From Thalassobius sp. Cn5-15 (GTDB lineage: Bacteria; Pseudomonadota; Alphaproteobacteria; Rhodobacterales; Rhodobacteraceae): a DNA stretch of 64,000 nt. The stretch is from positions 1 through 64,000 of the forward strand of contig NZ_JAKRGF010000004.1 in assembly GCF_022347685.1 (NCBI RefSeq), read 5' to 3'. Below, in pieces: positions 53,235 to 62,466 of the stretch. How positions within the stretch are numbered: position 1 is the stretch's first letter; every line of letters begins with the position of its first letter. Position numbers and translations under genes: made by a program. The notes under the pieces are model-generated. The model worked only from the letters and a program-made list of their open reading frames with translations. It ran no database searches and had not been told where the DNA came from.

Positions 53235-54068
53235 TCAGCGCAGTAAAATAGCGCGAATGTCTGCCTCTACCTCAGGCCGCTGACCAAACCAGCGCTCAAA
53301 CCCTGGCACCGCTTGATGGATCAGCATGCCCAGACCATCCACAGTAACGCAGCCCATTTCCTCTGCCTCACGCAGCAGACGAGTTTGCAAAGGGTTATAA
53401 ACCAGATCAGTAACCAAGGCGCCCTTCTGCAGCCCATCCAGCGGAACGCGCAGTTCCGGATGCCCCATCATGCCCAAACTGGTAGTATTCACCACTGTTG
53501 TCGCATCCTCCAGCACATTGCCGGCCTGCACCCAATCGACCACTTTGATCTTGTTACCAAAATCAGCTTTCACCGCTTCTGCGCGCGCCTGGGTGCGATT
53601 GCTGAGGTGAATTTCAGGCACCCCTGCATCCACTAGAGATGACAAAATCGCCCGCGCCGCACCACCGGCGCCCAAAACGACAGCAGGGCCAGCCGCAGGA
53701 TCCCAATCCGGCGCCGTCTGGCGCAAATTGGCGATGAAACCATAGCCATCCGTATTGTCCGCATGAATTCGGCCATCCGCAGTGAAGGTCAGCGTGTTCG
53801 CTGCCCCAATCAACGCGGCGCGGTCCGTGACATCATCGGCAATCCGCAACGCCGCTTCTTTATGCGGTACGGTGACGTTCACACCGACATATCCCGCCTT
53901 GGGCAGTGCGCGCAGCACTTCCTCGAAATTCTGCGGCGCAACGTCCATCGGCACATAATGCCCTGCCAACCCCAATTTGCGCAGCCAGTGACCATGCAGA
54001 CGCGGCGATTTGCTATGGGCAATTGGATGACCGATCACACCGGCCAGGGGAATCTTCGCTGCACTCAT
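53235..54068 (-). CDS. aroE: shikimate dehydrogenase (NADP+)
   Basis: Reduces 3-dehydroshikimate to shikimate in aromatic amino acid synthesis; 277 residues. Substrate-binding: PLAGVIGHPIAHSKSPRLHG; the catalytic lysine is in VNVTVPHKEAALRIADDVTD; NADP-binding AVVLGAGGAARAILSSLVDA and LSNRTQARAEA; VNTTSLGM in the domain hinge. Complete. Start overlaps the maf stop by four bases. Confidence 0.96.
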   Translation of the reverse strand: MSAAKIPLAGVIGHPIAHSKSPRLHGHWLRKLGLAGHYVPMDVAPQNFEEVLRALPKAGYVGVNVTVPHKEAALRIADDVTDRAALIGAANTLTFTADGRIHADNTDGYGFIANLRQTAPDWDPAAGPAVVLGAGGAARAILSSLVDAGVPEIHLSNRTQARAEAVKADFGNKIKVVDWVQAGNVLEDATTVVNTTSLGMMGHPELRVPLDGLQKGALVTDLVYNPLQTRLLREAEEMGCVTVDGLGMLIHQAVPGFERWFGQRPEVEADIRAILLR

Positions 54069-54664
54069 TGTTGCAAATCTCCTCTCAGAGTCAGGTAGTT
54101 GAGCATTTCCATCAATGGCAAACCTAGGACAGTGAAATAGTCCCCGTCTATACGCGAAAACAGACGCACGCCCTCGGCCTCCAACTGATAGCCACCGACG
54201 CTGTGCGACACGTCAGGCCAATTGCGATCTAGATAGCCCTCAAGGAAGTCATCGGAAAAATCGCGCATCCGCAAGCGTACCTGCCCAATATGACGCCAGA
54301 TCGGTTTTCCGGCCTCACATATAACGGCAGCAGAGAGCAGCATGTGCCGTTCGCCACGCATTTCGATCAGCTGGGCACGGGCCTCTTCACGGGTTTCGGG
54401 TTTCGACAGCATCCGCCCACCCAAATCCAAAACCTGATCACAGCCAATGACCAGTGCATCCGGTTCCTTTTCGCTAATCTTCAGCGCCTTCATCTCTGCC
54501 AGCGTATCGGCAATATCCCTGGGCGGTGCCCCTTCGACCAAAAGCGAATCCTTAACCATGTCTTCATCGACTCGCGGTTTAATGATTCGCACCTGCACAC
54601 CGGCATTTTGCAGCATCTGGGCCCGGATGGCGGATCCCGACGCCAGGATCAGATTTTTTTTCAT
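54065..54664 (-). CDS. maf: Maf family nucleotide pyrophosphatase
   Basis: Hydrolyses non-canonical or modified nucleoside triphosphates; 199 residues from ATG 54664 (an ATG at 54682 would add six). N-terminal LILASGSAIRAQMLQNAGVQ, PRVDEDMVKDSLL, and the catalytic region VIGCDQVLDLGGRMLSKPET. The C-terminus carries DVSHSVGGYQLEAEGVRLFS. Start of the maf-aroE-coaE-dnaQ transcript; its upstream side faces the origin region. Confidence 0.94.
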   Translation of the reverse strand: MKKNLILASGSAIRAQMLQNAGVQVRIIKPRVDEDMVKDSLLVEGAPPRDIADTLAEMKALKISEKEPDALVIGCDQVLDLGGRMLSKPETREEARAQLIEMRGERHMLLSAAVICEAGKPIWRHIGQVRLRMRDFSDDFLEGYLDRNWPDVSHSVGGYQLEAEGVRLFSRIDGDYFTVLGLPLMEMLNYLTLRGDLQQ

Positions 54665-54689
54665 TTTATTTTGCACCCCCATGCTTTTC

Positions 54690-55095
54690 GCTCATGTGGA
54701 TAACCCAGTGGGAAACCAATTGAACAGACCTGTGGATCGGAAATGAACGATCTGGATACTTTTTCAGCCTGTGTAAAACCCACCCAACTTTCACGCGAAT
54801 ACCCTTTTCTTACCCTCTTGGGACAAGGATAAGCCTTACTGTGTGGATAAATATCCTTACTCAACCAGATTCCAAAGTTTTCCAACAAGGGTATAAACAG
54901 GCTAATTCGGACGCTAAGTAACTGATAATATAGTTACAAATCGTGAATTGTATGGCTATGAAAATTTCACTTTTCCTACCAGTTTTCAACAATCCTATTT
55001 CCATGTGAAAACACCACCGGATAAGGCGCTAATCCACAGAAATTCTTCCCTCTAAAATCAAATACAAAAAATCTTTTTTCTTATATTTTTTAAGA
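54690..55095. other. probable chromosomal replication origin (oriC)
   Basis: A gene-free region between maf and rho. Perfect DnaA boxes (TGTGGATAA, reverse of TTATCCACA) lie at 54695-54703 and 54842-54850. Near matches lie at 54731-54739 (TGTGGATCG) and 55030-55038 (TAATCCACA). An AT-rich block with long A and T runs covers about 55050-55094, suitable for duplex unwinding. parABS and the rho-mnmE-mnmG-rsmG group next door fit alphaproteobacterial origin neighbourhoods. No dnaA gene is present in the window. Confidence 0.75.
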
Positions 55096-55263
55096 GGGGT
55101 CCTCAGGGCGTTCTCAGATCGAGCTGAGCAGGGATCGCGCCGTTTCTGAGAATTGACTCAAAATCTCGACACGCCTAAGAAGGGGTCACGCCTCATCCGA
55201 GGCAAATGTTTCCATGTCATCACAGTAAGTGCAGCGCCTCATGGCGTTGACGCAGGATTTTCT
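55095..55263 (+). promoter_or_regulatory. rho leader region
   Basis: The 169 bases upstream of rho form an untranslated leader; rho genes are often autoregulated by termination in their leader. The frame is open from 55153, but its 37 extra residues do not belong to the Rho family. No rut-like site could be assigned by eye. Confidence 0.4.
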
Positions 55264-56535
55264 ATGAGCGTACAGCGTCTGAACCTTGCCGATCTCAAAG
55301 CCAAAAGCCCAAAGGACCTAGTATCCCAGGCTGAAGAACTGGAGATCGAAAACGCCTCAACCATGCGGAAGGGCGAGATGATGTTCCAGATCCTCCGCGA
55401 AATGGCGGATGAGGGTTGGGACATCGGTGGTGACGGTGTTCTGGAGGTTTTGCAGGACGGTTTCGGTTTCCTGCGCTCACCAGAGGCAAACTACCTCTCT
55501 GGCCCCGATGACATCTACGTGTCACCCGAAATGATCCGCAAATTTTCGTTGCGTACTGGCGATACCGTGTCCGGCGTGATCAAAGCACCGGAAGAAAACG
55601 AGCGTTACTTCGCCCTTATCGAAGTTGAAAAGATCAACTTCGAAGAGCCAGAGAAAGCGCGCCACAAAATCGCGTTCGATAACCTTACGCCGCTGTATCC
55701 TGATGAACGTCTGCAGATGGAGATCGAAGATCCCACGATCAAAGACCGTTCCGCCCGGATCATCGACCTTGTTGCGCCCATTGGTAAAGGTCAGCGTTCG
55801 CTGATTGTTGCACCGCCACGTACTGGTAAAACCGTTCTGCTTCAAAACATTGCGCATAGCATCGAACAAAATCATCCAGAATGTTACCTGATCGTTCTGC
55901 TGATTGATGAACGGCCTGAAGAGGTGACGGATATGCAGCGTTCGGTGAAGGGGGAAGTGATTTCCTCGACCTTCGACGAACCTGCAACGCGCCACGTTGC
56001 GGTGTCCGAAATGGTGATGGAAAAGGCCAAGCGTCTGGTTGAACATAAACGCGATGTTGTGATCCTCTTGGACTCGATCACCCGTCTGGGCCGTGCGTTC
56101 AACACCGTTGTGCCGTCGTCGGGCAAGGTTTTGACAGGTGGTGTTGACGCCAACGCTTTGCAGCGGCCGAAACGTTTCTTCGGTGCTGCGCGTAACGTCG
56201 AAGAGGGCGGGTCGCTGACCATCATCGCCACCGCGCTGATCGACACGGGGTCGCGTATGGATGAGGTGATCTTTGAAGAATTCAAGGGTACCGGTAACTC
56301 TGAAATCGTTCTGGATCGCAAGGTTGCGGACAAACGCGTCTTCCCGGCGATGGACATCCTCAAATCCGGCACTCGGAAAGAGGACCTGCTGGTCGATGCA
56401 AAGAACCTGCAGAAAACCTTCGTTCTGCGCCGCATCCTGAACCCAATGGGCACCACGGACGCGATCGAATTCCTGATTTCCAAGCTGAAACAGACCAAAA
56501 CCAACGGCGAATTCTTCGATTCAATGAACGGTTAA
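55264..56535 (+). CDS. rho: transcription termination factor Rho
   Basis: Hexameric RNA helicase that ends transcription; 423 residues. N-terminal RNA-binding part: [40 protein letters not shown] and [20 protein letters not shown]. ATPase: Walker [21 protein letters not shown], Walker [19 protein letters not shown], with Q and R loops preserved ([20 protein letters not shown]). ATG 55264 follows AGGA and gives the standard length. First gene right of the origin candidate. Confidence 0.97.
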   Translation: MSVQRLNLADLKAKSPKDLVSQAEELEIENASTMRKGEMMFQILREMADEGWDIGGDGVLEVLQDGFGFLRSPEANYLSGPDDIYVSPEMIRKFSLRTGDTVSGVIKAPEENERYFALIEVEKINFEEPEKARHKIAFDNLTPLYPDERLQMEIEDPTIKDRSARIIDLVAPIGKGQRSLIVAPPRTGKTVLLQNIAHSIEQNHPECYLIVLLIDERPEEVTDMQRSVKGEVISSTFDEPATRHVAVSEMVMEKAKRLVEHKRDVVILLDSITRLGRAFNTVVPSSGKVLTGGVDANALQRPKRFFGAARNVEEGGSLTIIATALIDTGSRMDEVIFEEFKGTGNSEIVLDRKVADKRVFPAMDILKSGTRKEDLLVDAKNLQKTFVLRRILNPMGTTDAIEFLISKLKQTKTNGEFFDSMNG

Positions 56536-56554
56536 CACTGTCAGGGGCCCTGTA

Positions 56555-57841
56555 ATGGACACGATCTTCGCCCTTGCCACCGCACACGGCAAGGCCGGGG
56601 TGGCAGTGGTTCGCATTTCCGGACCACAGGCGTTTGCCGCTGGCGAACGCTTGGCTGGAAGCTTGCCCGGACCGCGCCGTGCAGGGTTACGCCTGTTGCG
56701 CGATTGTGATGGAACTCGGTTGGATGAGGCCCTGATCCTAACCTTTGAGGATCGTGCCAGTTTCACTGGCGAGTCGGTGGTCGAGCTGCAATTGCACGGG
56801 TCCGTCGCTGTCGTCGCTGCTGTTTTGCGTGAATTAGGATCCATTTCTGGCCTCCGTCAGGCGGATCCGGGTGAATTCACCCGTCGCGCTTTGGAAAACG
56901 GGCGCTTGGATCTGGCACAGGTCGAAGGTCTGGCAGACCTGATCGAAGCAGAGACAGAAGCGCAGCGTCGTCAGGCTTTGCGCGTCCTATCCGGCGACCT
57001 AGGTAGCAAGGCGGAAGGCTGGCGACGGGATCTAATCCGCGCGGCCGCGTTGATCGAGGCAACAATTGATTTTGCTGATGAAGATGTTCCAGTTGATGTG
57101 TCACCAGAGGTGACGCAACTGCTGACGCGCGTGATGTCATCATTAAATGAAGAGATTGCCGGTGTTTCCGCCGCTGAACGTGTGCGTACCGGGTTTGAGG
57201 TTGCCATTGTTGGCGCTCCGAACGTTGGAAAATCTACACTTCTCAATGCTTTAGCAGGACGTGATGCAGCGATTACATCTGAATTTGCGGGAACGACCCG
57301 CGATGTGATCGAGGTGCGTATGGATATTGCCGGCCTACCTGTCACGTTGCTGGATACCGCTGGATTGCGCGAAACGCAGGATAAGATCGAGGAGATCGGT
57401 ATTCAAAGAGCCCGAGAACGTGCTGCCTTGGCTGATTTGCGCGTGTTTTTGGTGGAGGGTGATCAGCACCCGGACTTCACACCAGAAATGGACGACATCG
57501 TGTTGAAGGCTAAAGCGGATCTACTAGATGATAAGTCAGGCGCAGTATCTGGTATCAGTGGAGATGGGGTCGTCGGATTGATAGACGCTGTTTCTGAAAA
57601 ACTGTCGCAACGTACGGCGAATATTGGGATTGCGACCCGTGAACGTCATCGGATTGCAATGGAACGCGCGGTCGAAGCCCTAACTAGCGCAAAAATGTTC
57701 GCTGCGATGGGGGAGGATATGACCGAACTGGCTGCTGAGGAGATGCGCACGGCAATCCGCGCACTTGATGCGCTGGTGGGACGTATTGATGTTGAAAACC
57801 TGCTGGATGAGATTTTTTCCAGCTTTTGTCTTGGGAAGTAA
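56555..57841 (+). CDS. mnmE: tRNA uridine-5-carboxymethylaminomethyl modification GTPase MnmE
   Basis: With MnmG, modifies U34 of several tRNAs; 428 residues. N-terminal tetrahydrofolate-binding domain [36 protein letters not shown]; helical domain with [20 protein letters not shown]; GTPase with [34 protein letters not shown] and [17 protein letters not shown]-terminal FCLGK carries the catalytic cysteine. Slightly shorter than E. coli MnmE. mnmG begins three bases later. Confidence 0.97.
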   Translation: MDTIFALATAHGKAGVAVVRISGPQAFAAGERLAGSLPGPRRAGLRLLRDCDGTRLDEALILTFEDRASFTGESVVELQLHGSVAVVAAVLRELGSISGLRQADPGEFTRRALENGRLDLAQVEGLADLIEAETEAQRRQALRVLSGDLGSKAEGWRRDLIRAAALIEATIDFADEDVPVDVSPEVTQLLTRVMSSLNEEIAGVSAAERVRTGFEVAIVGAPNVGKSTLLNALAGRDAAITSEFAGTTRDVIEVRMDIAGLPVTLLDTAGLRETQDKIEEIGIQRARERAALADLRVFLVEGDQHPDFTPEMDDIVLKAKADLLDDKSGAVSGISGDGVVGLIDAVSEKLSQRTANIGIATRERHRIAMERAVEALTSAKMFAAMGEDMTELAAEEMRTAIRALDALVGRIDVENLLDEIFSSFCLGK

Positions 57842-57844
57842 GGA

Positions 57845-59722
57845 GTGTTTCACGTGAAACAATTCGACTTCGATGTTGTGGTGATCGGTGCTGGTCACGC
57901 TGGTTGCGACGCCGCTGCTGCCGCTGCACGAAAGGGCGCGAAAACCGCTTTGGTAACGCTCAAACGCCAAGGTATTGGCGTAATGTCCTGTAATCCGGCC
58001 ATCGGCGGACTGGGGAAGGGGCATTTGGTCCGAGAGGTGGATGCATTGGATGGTGTGATGGGCCGCGTTGCTGATGTGTCCGGCATCCAGTTTCGCCTGC
58101 TGAACCGTCGTAAAGGCCCCGCGGTGCAAGGTCCGCGATGTCAGTCGGATCGTAAACTCTACCGTGAGGCGATGCTGGCAGAGATGGAAGCGCAAAGAGG
58201 CCTTGAAATCATTGAAGGCGAAGTTACTGATTTCATTATGAAAGGTGGTGTCGTTTGTGGTGCGATTTTAGATGATGGAACTGAGCTGAACGCGAAACAA
58301 GTGGTTTTAACCACTGGAACCTTCCTGCGCGGCATCATTCACATCGGTAACGAACAGCGTCCCGGTGGACGTATGGGGGATAAACCTTCCGTGAAATTGG
58401 CTGAGCGTATTGATAGCTTCAAATTGCCGCTTGGGCGCTTGAAAACCGGTACACCGCCACGTCTGGATGGTCGAACCATCAAATGGGAACTGCTGGACAG
58501 CCAACCAGGTGATGATGATCCTGTTGTATTTTCTTTTATGTCTAAAGGCGTTACCGCGCCGCAGGTCAAGTGTGGCATCACCCATACAAATGAACGTACA
58601 CATCAGATCATCCGCGATAATCTGGAGCGTTCTGCGATGTATGGTGGACATATCGATGGCGTAGGACCGCGTTATTGTCCGTCGATTGAAGATAAAGTTG
58701 TACGTTTTGCCGACAAGACCTCTCATCAAGTTTTCTTGGAGCCTGAAGGCGCAGATGACTATACCGTTTATCCGAATGGGATTTCGACCTCTCTGCCTGA
58801 GTATGTTCAGTTAGATTACATTCGTTCAATTTATGGCCTGGAAGAAGCGGTGATCTTGCAGCCGGGGTATGCGATCGAATATGATTACGTGGATCCCCGT
58901 GCTTTGGATGACGTTCTGTCGGTAAAAACCGTTCCAGGCTTGTTTTTGGCAGGCCAAATCAATGGCACAACAGGATATGAAGAGGCTGCAGCGCAGGGAC
59001 TTGTCGCTGGCGTGAATGCCGCGGCGCGCGCGTTAGGGCAGGCCCCCGTGACTTTCAGTCGCTCTGACAGCTATATTGGTGTTATGATCGATGATTTGAC
59101 AACGCGCGGTGTGACAGAACCGTATCGAATGTTTACCTCTCGTGCTGAATTTCGCCTGTCATTGCGGGCAGATAACGCAGATCAACGCTTAACACCGAAA
59201 GCGATTGAGCATGGATTTGCCTCGGAACGTCGACGTGAAGTGTTCGAGGATAAGATGCAGCGGCTAGATTCTGCACGTAGGCGTTTGGAGGAGACGACTT
59301 TCACACCACGACAACTGTCTGCGCATGGGTTGAAGGTGAATCAGGACGGCGCGCGCCGAAGCTTGTTCCAGATCTTGGCGTTTCCTGATGTTGATTTTTC
59401 TAAACTCATTGATCTAGATCTGACGCTTGCAGATATTGATGTTCCAATCCGCGAACAGCTGGAAAAGGATGCACTATATGCGAATTATATTCAGCGCCAA
59501 CAGCGTGACATAGAGGCTGTAAAACGGGATGAGCAGCAGGTAATTCCTACGGATTTTCAATATGATGCGATTGATGGCCTGTCGAATGAGCTGAAGTTGA
59601 AATTGAACCAAGCGCGCCCAGCAAACCTTAGTCAAGCGGCTCGAGTGGACGGTATGACACCTGCTGCTTTGACGTTGTTGCTGGCGAAGTTGCGTCAGGC
59701 AAAACGGGAGAAGCGCGCGTGA
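57845..59722 (+). CDS. mnmG: tRNA uridine-5-carboxymethylaminomethyl modification enzyme MnmG
   Basis: FAD-dependent partner of MnmE, 625 residues. FAD-binding [60 protein letters not shown] and [20 protein letters not shown] are family blocks; [20 protein letters not shown] near the second half. Starts at GTG 57845; its first codons (MFHVKQ) are part of a perfect parS site, so coding and ParB binding share sequence. The end overlaps rsmG by four bases. Confidence 0.97.
   Translation: MFHVKQFDFDVVVIGAGHAGCDAAAAAARKGAKTALVTLKRQGIGVMSCNPAIGGLGKGHLVREVDALDGVMGRVADVSGIQFRLLNRRKGPAVQGPRCQSDRKLYREAMLAEMEAQRGLEIIEGEVTDFIMKGGVVCGAILDDGTELNAKQVVLTTGTFLRGIIHIGNEQRPGGRMGDKPSVKLAERIDSFKLPLGRLKTGTPPRLDGRTIKWELLDSQPGDDDPVVFSFMSKGVTAPQVKCGITHTNERTHQIIRDNLERSAMYGGHIDGVGPRYCPSIEDKVVRFADKTSHQVFLEPEGADDYTVYPNGISTSLPEYVQLDYIRSIYGLEEAVILQPGYAIEYDYVDPRALDDVLSVKTVPGLFLAGQINGTTGYEEAAAQGLVAGVNAAARALGQAPVTFSRSDSYIGVMIDDLTTRGVTEPYRMFTSRAEFRLSLRADNADQRLTPKAIEHGFASERRREVFEDKMQRLDSARRRLEETTFTPRQLSAHGLKVNQDGARRSLFQILAFPDVDFSKLIDLDLTLADIDVPIREQLEKDALYANYIQRQQRDIEAVKRDEQQVIPTDFQYDAIDGLSNELKLKLNQARPANLSQAARVDGMTPAALTLLLAKLRQAKREKRA
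57846..57861. promoter_or_regulatory. parS site 1
   Basis: TGTTTCACGTGAAACA, a perfect 16-base palindrome identical to the bacterial parS consensus bound by ParB. It lies at the very 5' end of mnmG, within the coding sequence. Confidence 0.95.
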
Positions 59723-60327
59723 ATGACCTCGGACTTGATGTTTCACGTGAAACATTAGATCGGCTACACGCCTATGTCGCGTTGCTGGAGAAGTGGAATC
59801 CGCACATAAATCTCGTGGCGCGATCGACGTTGAGTCGGATCTGGGAGCGGCATTTCGTCGACTCCGCACAGATTTTTGGTTATGCGCCGGAATATGCCGA
59901 TCATTGGGTTGACCTTGGCAGTGGGGGCGGCTTCCCGGGGCTCGTTGTGGCAACGCTTTCGTTGGAATTACGGCCCGACATGCAGGTTACGCTGGTTGAA
60001 AGTGATACACGCAAGGCGACATTCTTGCGTACTGTCATCCGCGAACTAGGATTGAAGGCAACAGTCATTGATCAGCGGATTGAGGCTATTAGACCGTTGA
60101 ATGCAGATGTGTTGTCTGCACGGGCGTTGGCTGATCTGACGATGCTTTTGAGTTTTGCCGATCAGCATCTCAGCGAAACCGGCATTGCGTTGTTTCCGAA
60201 GGGGGCCACTTGGGAAAAAGAGGTTCAAGATGCACTGCAAACATGGCGATTCTCCTCAGAGCGTTTTACAAGTAAGACAGAGTCCGAAGCCGTTGTTCTG
60301 AGAATTAGGGAAGTGTCGCATGTCTGA
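59719..60327 (+). CDS. rsmG: 16S rRNA (guanine(527)-N7)-methyltransferase RsmG
   Basis: Methylates G527 of 16S rRNA; 202 residues. SAM-binding motif [40 protein letters not shown]; and [20 protein letters not shown] are characteristic. GTG start overlaps the mnmG stop. Its N-terminal codons again include a parS palindrome (residues DVSRET). Its end overlaps parA by eight bases. Confidence 0.95.
   Translation: MNDLGLDVSRETLDRLHAYVALLEKWNPHINLVARSTLSRIWERHFVDSAQIFGYAPEYADHWVDLGSGGGFPGLVVATLSLELRPDMQVTLVESDTRKATFLRTVIRELGLKATVIDQRIEAIRPLNADVLSARALADLTMLLSFADQHLSETGIALFPKGATWEKEVQDALQTWRFSSERFTSKTESEAVVLRIREVSHV
59739..59754. promoter_or_regulatory. parS site 2
   Basis: A second perfect TGTTTCACGTGAAACA, inside the 5' coding part of rsmG. 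Reading frame differs from that at site 1, giving different residues. Confidence 0.95.
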
Positions 60328-61132
60328 TCCCACCCGTCCGAAGGGGCCAAAGATCGTTTCCATCGCCAACCAGAAAGGTGGCGTGGGCAAAACCACAACC
60401 ACGATCAATCTAGGCGCGGCGTTGGCGGCGCAGGGGTTGAACGTTTTGGTTGTGGATTTGGACCCGCAGGGCAATGCGTCCACTGGATTGGGAGTAGAGA
60501 ACGATGCGCGGGAGTTCACGACATACGAGTTGCTGCTGGATGAGGTGGATTTGGATCAGGTGATTCAGCCGACCAGTACGCCTGGGCTCAGTATTATTCC
60601 GGCAACTGTTGATCTTAGCTCGGCTGATATCGAGCTGATTTCCAATGAAAAACGAGTGTTTTTGTTGCATGACGCATTGCGTCAACATGCGATGGATCGG
60701 CTGAATTATGATTATATTTTGATTGATTGTCCGCCGTCCCTGAACTTGTTGACGGTAAATGCTATGGTGGCATCCCATTCAGTTTTGGTGCCGCTGCAGT
60801 CAGAATTCTTTGCGTTGGAAGGTCTGTCGCAATTGATGCTGACAATTCGTGAGGTGCGCGGCACCGCCAATCCTGATCTACGGATCGAGGGCATTGTTTT
60901 GACGATGTATGATGCGCGTAACAATCTGTCGCAACAGGTTGAAGCGGACGCCCGCGATAATCTCGGCGAATTGGTGTTTGAAACCGTGATCCCGCGCAAT
61001 GTGCGGGTATCTGAGGCGCCGTCTTATGCGGTGCCGGTATTGGAATATGATCCGAATTCCAAAGGTGCGCAGGCTTATTTGCAATTGGCGCGTGAGTTGG
61101 TTGGAAAATCTGTTCGCGTTGCGGCACAGTAA
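60320..61132 (+). CDS. parA: chromosome partitioning ATPase ParA
   Basis: Walker-type ATPase that moves ParB-parS complexes and segregates origins; 270 residues. Deviant Walker A IANQKGGVGKTTTTINLGAA near residue 20, VLVVDLDPQGNASTGLG as A', YDYILIDCPPSLNLLTVNAM as Walker B. The N-terminus is short, as in chromosomal ParA. ATG overlaps the end of rsmG. parB follows 18 bases after the stop. Confidence 0.97.
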   Translation: MSDPTRPKGPKIVSIANQKGGVGKTTTTINLGAALAAQGLNVLVVDLDPQGNASTGLGVENDAREFTTYELLLDEVDLDQVIQPTSTPGLSIIPATVDLSSADIELISNEKRVFLLHDALRQHAMDRLNYDYILIDCPPSLNLLTVNAMVASHSVLVPLQSEFFALEGLSQLMLTIREVRGTANPDLRIEGIVLTMYDARNNLSQQVEADARDNLGELVFETVIPRNVRVSEAPSYAVPVLEYDPNSKGAQAYLQLARELVGKSVRVAAQ

Positions 61133-61150
61133 GAATAGCAGGAGGTAACG

Positions 61151-62071
61151 ATGGTTGATCGTCCGAAAACTCGTGGCTTGGGGCGCGGTCTTTCCGCTTT
61201 GATGGCGGATGTAACACCGCCGTCGACTGCAGTGGAATCGGGGCAGGGAGACGCTGCACGTCGTCCTGATATGATGGTGCCTATAGAGAAGGTACACCCG
61301 AATCCAGACCAGCCGCGTCGCACCTTTACTGAGGACCAGTTGCAGGAACTGGCCTCCTCGATCAAGGAAAAAGGTATCATTCAGCCGCTGGTCGTGCGCG
61401 AACGCCCTGGTGATAAGGGTGCCTATGAAATCGTTGCCGGTGAACGCCGCTGGCGCGCAGCGCAGATTGCAATGCAGCATACGATTCCGGTGATTGTGCG
61501 CGATTTCGATGATACTGAGGTTCTGGAAGTTGCGATCATCGAAAATATTCAGCGGGCAGACCTGAACCCAGTGGAGGAGGCTGCTGGCTACAAGGCGTTA
61601 ATGGATAAATTCGGCCATACGCAGGAAAAACTGTCAGAGGTTTTGGGTAAAAGCCGCTCCTATATTGCGAACCTTGTACGCTTATTGCAGCTACCCGATG
61701 AGGTGCAGGAGTATTTGCGCGATGGTAAGTTGAGCGCAGGCCATGCGCGCGCGTTGATCACATCTGATGATGCGGTGTCGCTTGCTAAGAAAGTGATTAG
61801 TTCTGGCTTGTCTGTACGTGAGACGGAACGTTTGGCGAAGAAAACCGTTTCTGAATTGTCTGAGATTGATCAATCGCGCCCGAAAGCGCCGCGTAAGTCT
61901 GTGGAGAAAGATGCTGATACCCGGGCGCTGGAAGCGGATTTGTCGGCTGCATTGCGCATGAAGGTTTCGATTGAGCATGGTGCAGGCGGTGAAAGCGGCA
62001 AGCTGATTATCTCTTACGATGATTTTGATGGTTTGGATGAGCTGTGCCGCAAACTGTCGGTTGGTAGCTGA
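61151..62071 (+). CDS. parB: chromosome partitioning protein ParB
   Basis: CTP-dependent DNA clamp binding parS; 306 residues. N-terminal domain with VHPNPDQPRRTFTEDQLQEL and the CTP-binding GERRWRAAQIAMQ; VAIIENIQRADLNPVEEAAG; helix-turn-helix region TQEKLSEVLGKSRSYIANLV; C-terminal dimerisation part after residue about 240. AGGAGG precedes the ATG. A third parS follows three bases after the stop. Confidence 0.97.
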   Translation: MVDRPKTRGLGRGLSALMADVTPPSTAVESGQGDAARRPDMMVPIEKVHPNPDQPRRTFTEDQLQELASSIKEKGIIQPLVVRERPGDKGAYEIVAGERRWRAAQIAMQHTIPVIVRDFDDTEVLEVAIIENIQRADLNPVEEAAGYKALMDKFGHTQEKLSEVLGKSRSYIANLVRLLQLPDEVQEYLRDGKLSAGHARALITSDDAVSLAKKVISSGLSVRETERLAKKTVSELSEIDQSRPKAPRKSVEKDADTRALEADLSAALRMKVSIEHGAGGESGKLIISYDDFDGLDELCRKLSVGS

Positions 62072-62073
62072 TT

Positions 62074-62089
62074 TGTTTCACGTGAAACA
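62074..62089. promoter_or_regulatory. parS site 3
   Basis: Third perfect TGTTTCACGTGAAACA, immediately after the parB stop codon. With sites 1 and 2 it forms a cluster spread over about 4.2 kb. Confidence 0.95.
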
Positions 62090-62104
62090 TTGAATAGGGG
62101 CTGT

Positions 62105-62125
62105 GCCCGGACTAATTGTTCGGGC
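62105..62125. terminator. hairpin at the parB / DUF454 junction
   Basis: GCCCGGAC (62105-62112) pairs with GTTCGGGC (62118-62125), one G-T, over TAATT. It overlaps the last codons of the minus-strand DUF454 gene and separates two convergent genes. No T tract follows. Confidence 0.4.
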
Positions 62126-62465
62126 GGGTCCATATGAACAACAGCACGCAGGACAGCGTCACAGCCTGGATCAAAATCACCTTCACCGGCACCCCAACGA
62201 TCATGGATACGCCAAACACCGCGATGATAGAGATGGTGGCGTAGCGCTTTCCGCGCGGGTTGATCGCACCGCGTTCTTGCCATTCACGAATTGAGGGACC
62301 AAAGGTAGGGTGTGTGATCAACCAGTTGTGCAAGCGCTCGCTGGATCTGGCAAAGAAGAACGCCGCCAGCAGCATAAACGGCACAGTAGGTAAGAGGGGC
62401 AGGACTACGCCTAATAGCCCCAGCCCAACGCTGATCAATCCTAAAGCTGCCCAGAGGTAGCGCAT
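62112..62465 (-). CDS. DUF454 (YbaN-like) inner-membrane protein
   Basis: A 117-residue membrane protein. MRYLWAALGLISVGLGLLGV and VLPLLPTVPFMLLAAFFFAR form a typical DUF454 hairpin of helices, followed by SSERLHNWLITHPTFGPSIR and two further C-terminal helices. Start chosen at ATG 62465, two bases after the hemW stop; an alternative at 62498 would overlap hemW by 32 bases. Function unknown. Confidence 0.88.
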   Translation of the reverse strand: MRYLWAALGLISVGLGLLGVVLPLLPTVPFMLLAAFFFARSSERLHNWLITHPTFGPSIREWQERGAINPRGKRYATISIIAVFGVSMIVGVPVKVILIQAVTLSCVLLFIWTRPNN

Positions 62466-62466
62466 T

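Noticed and set aside
55153-55263. 37-residue N-terminal extension of Rho
   Set aside because: The extension has no Rho-family character, whereas ATG 55264 begins exactly at the conserved [12 protein letters not shown] segment.
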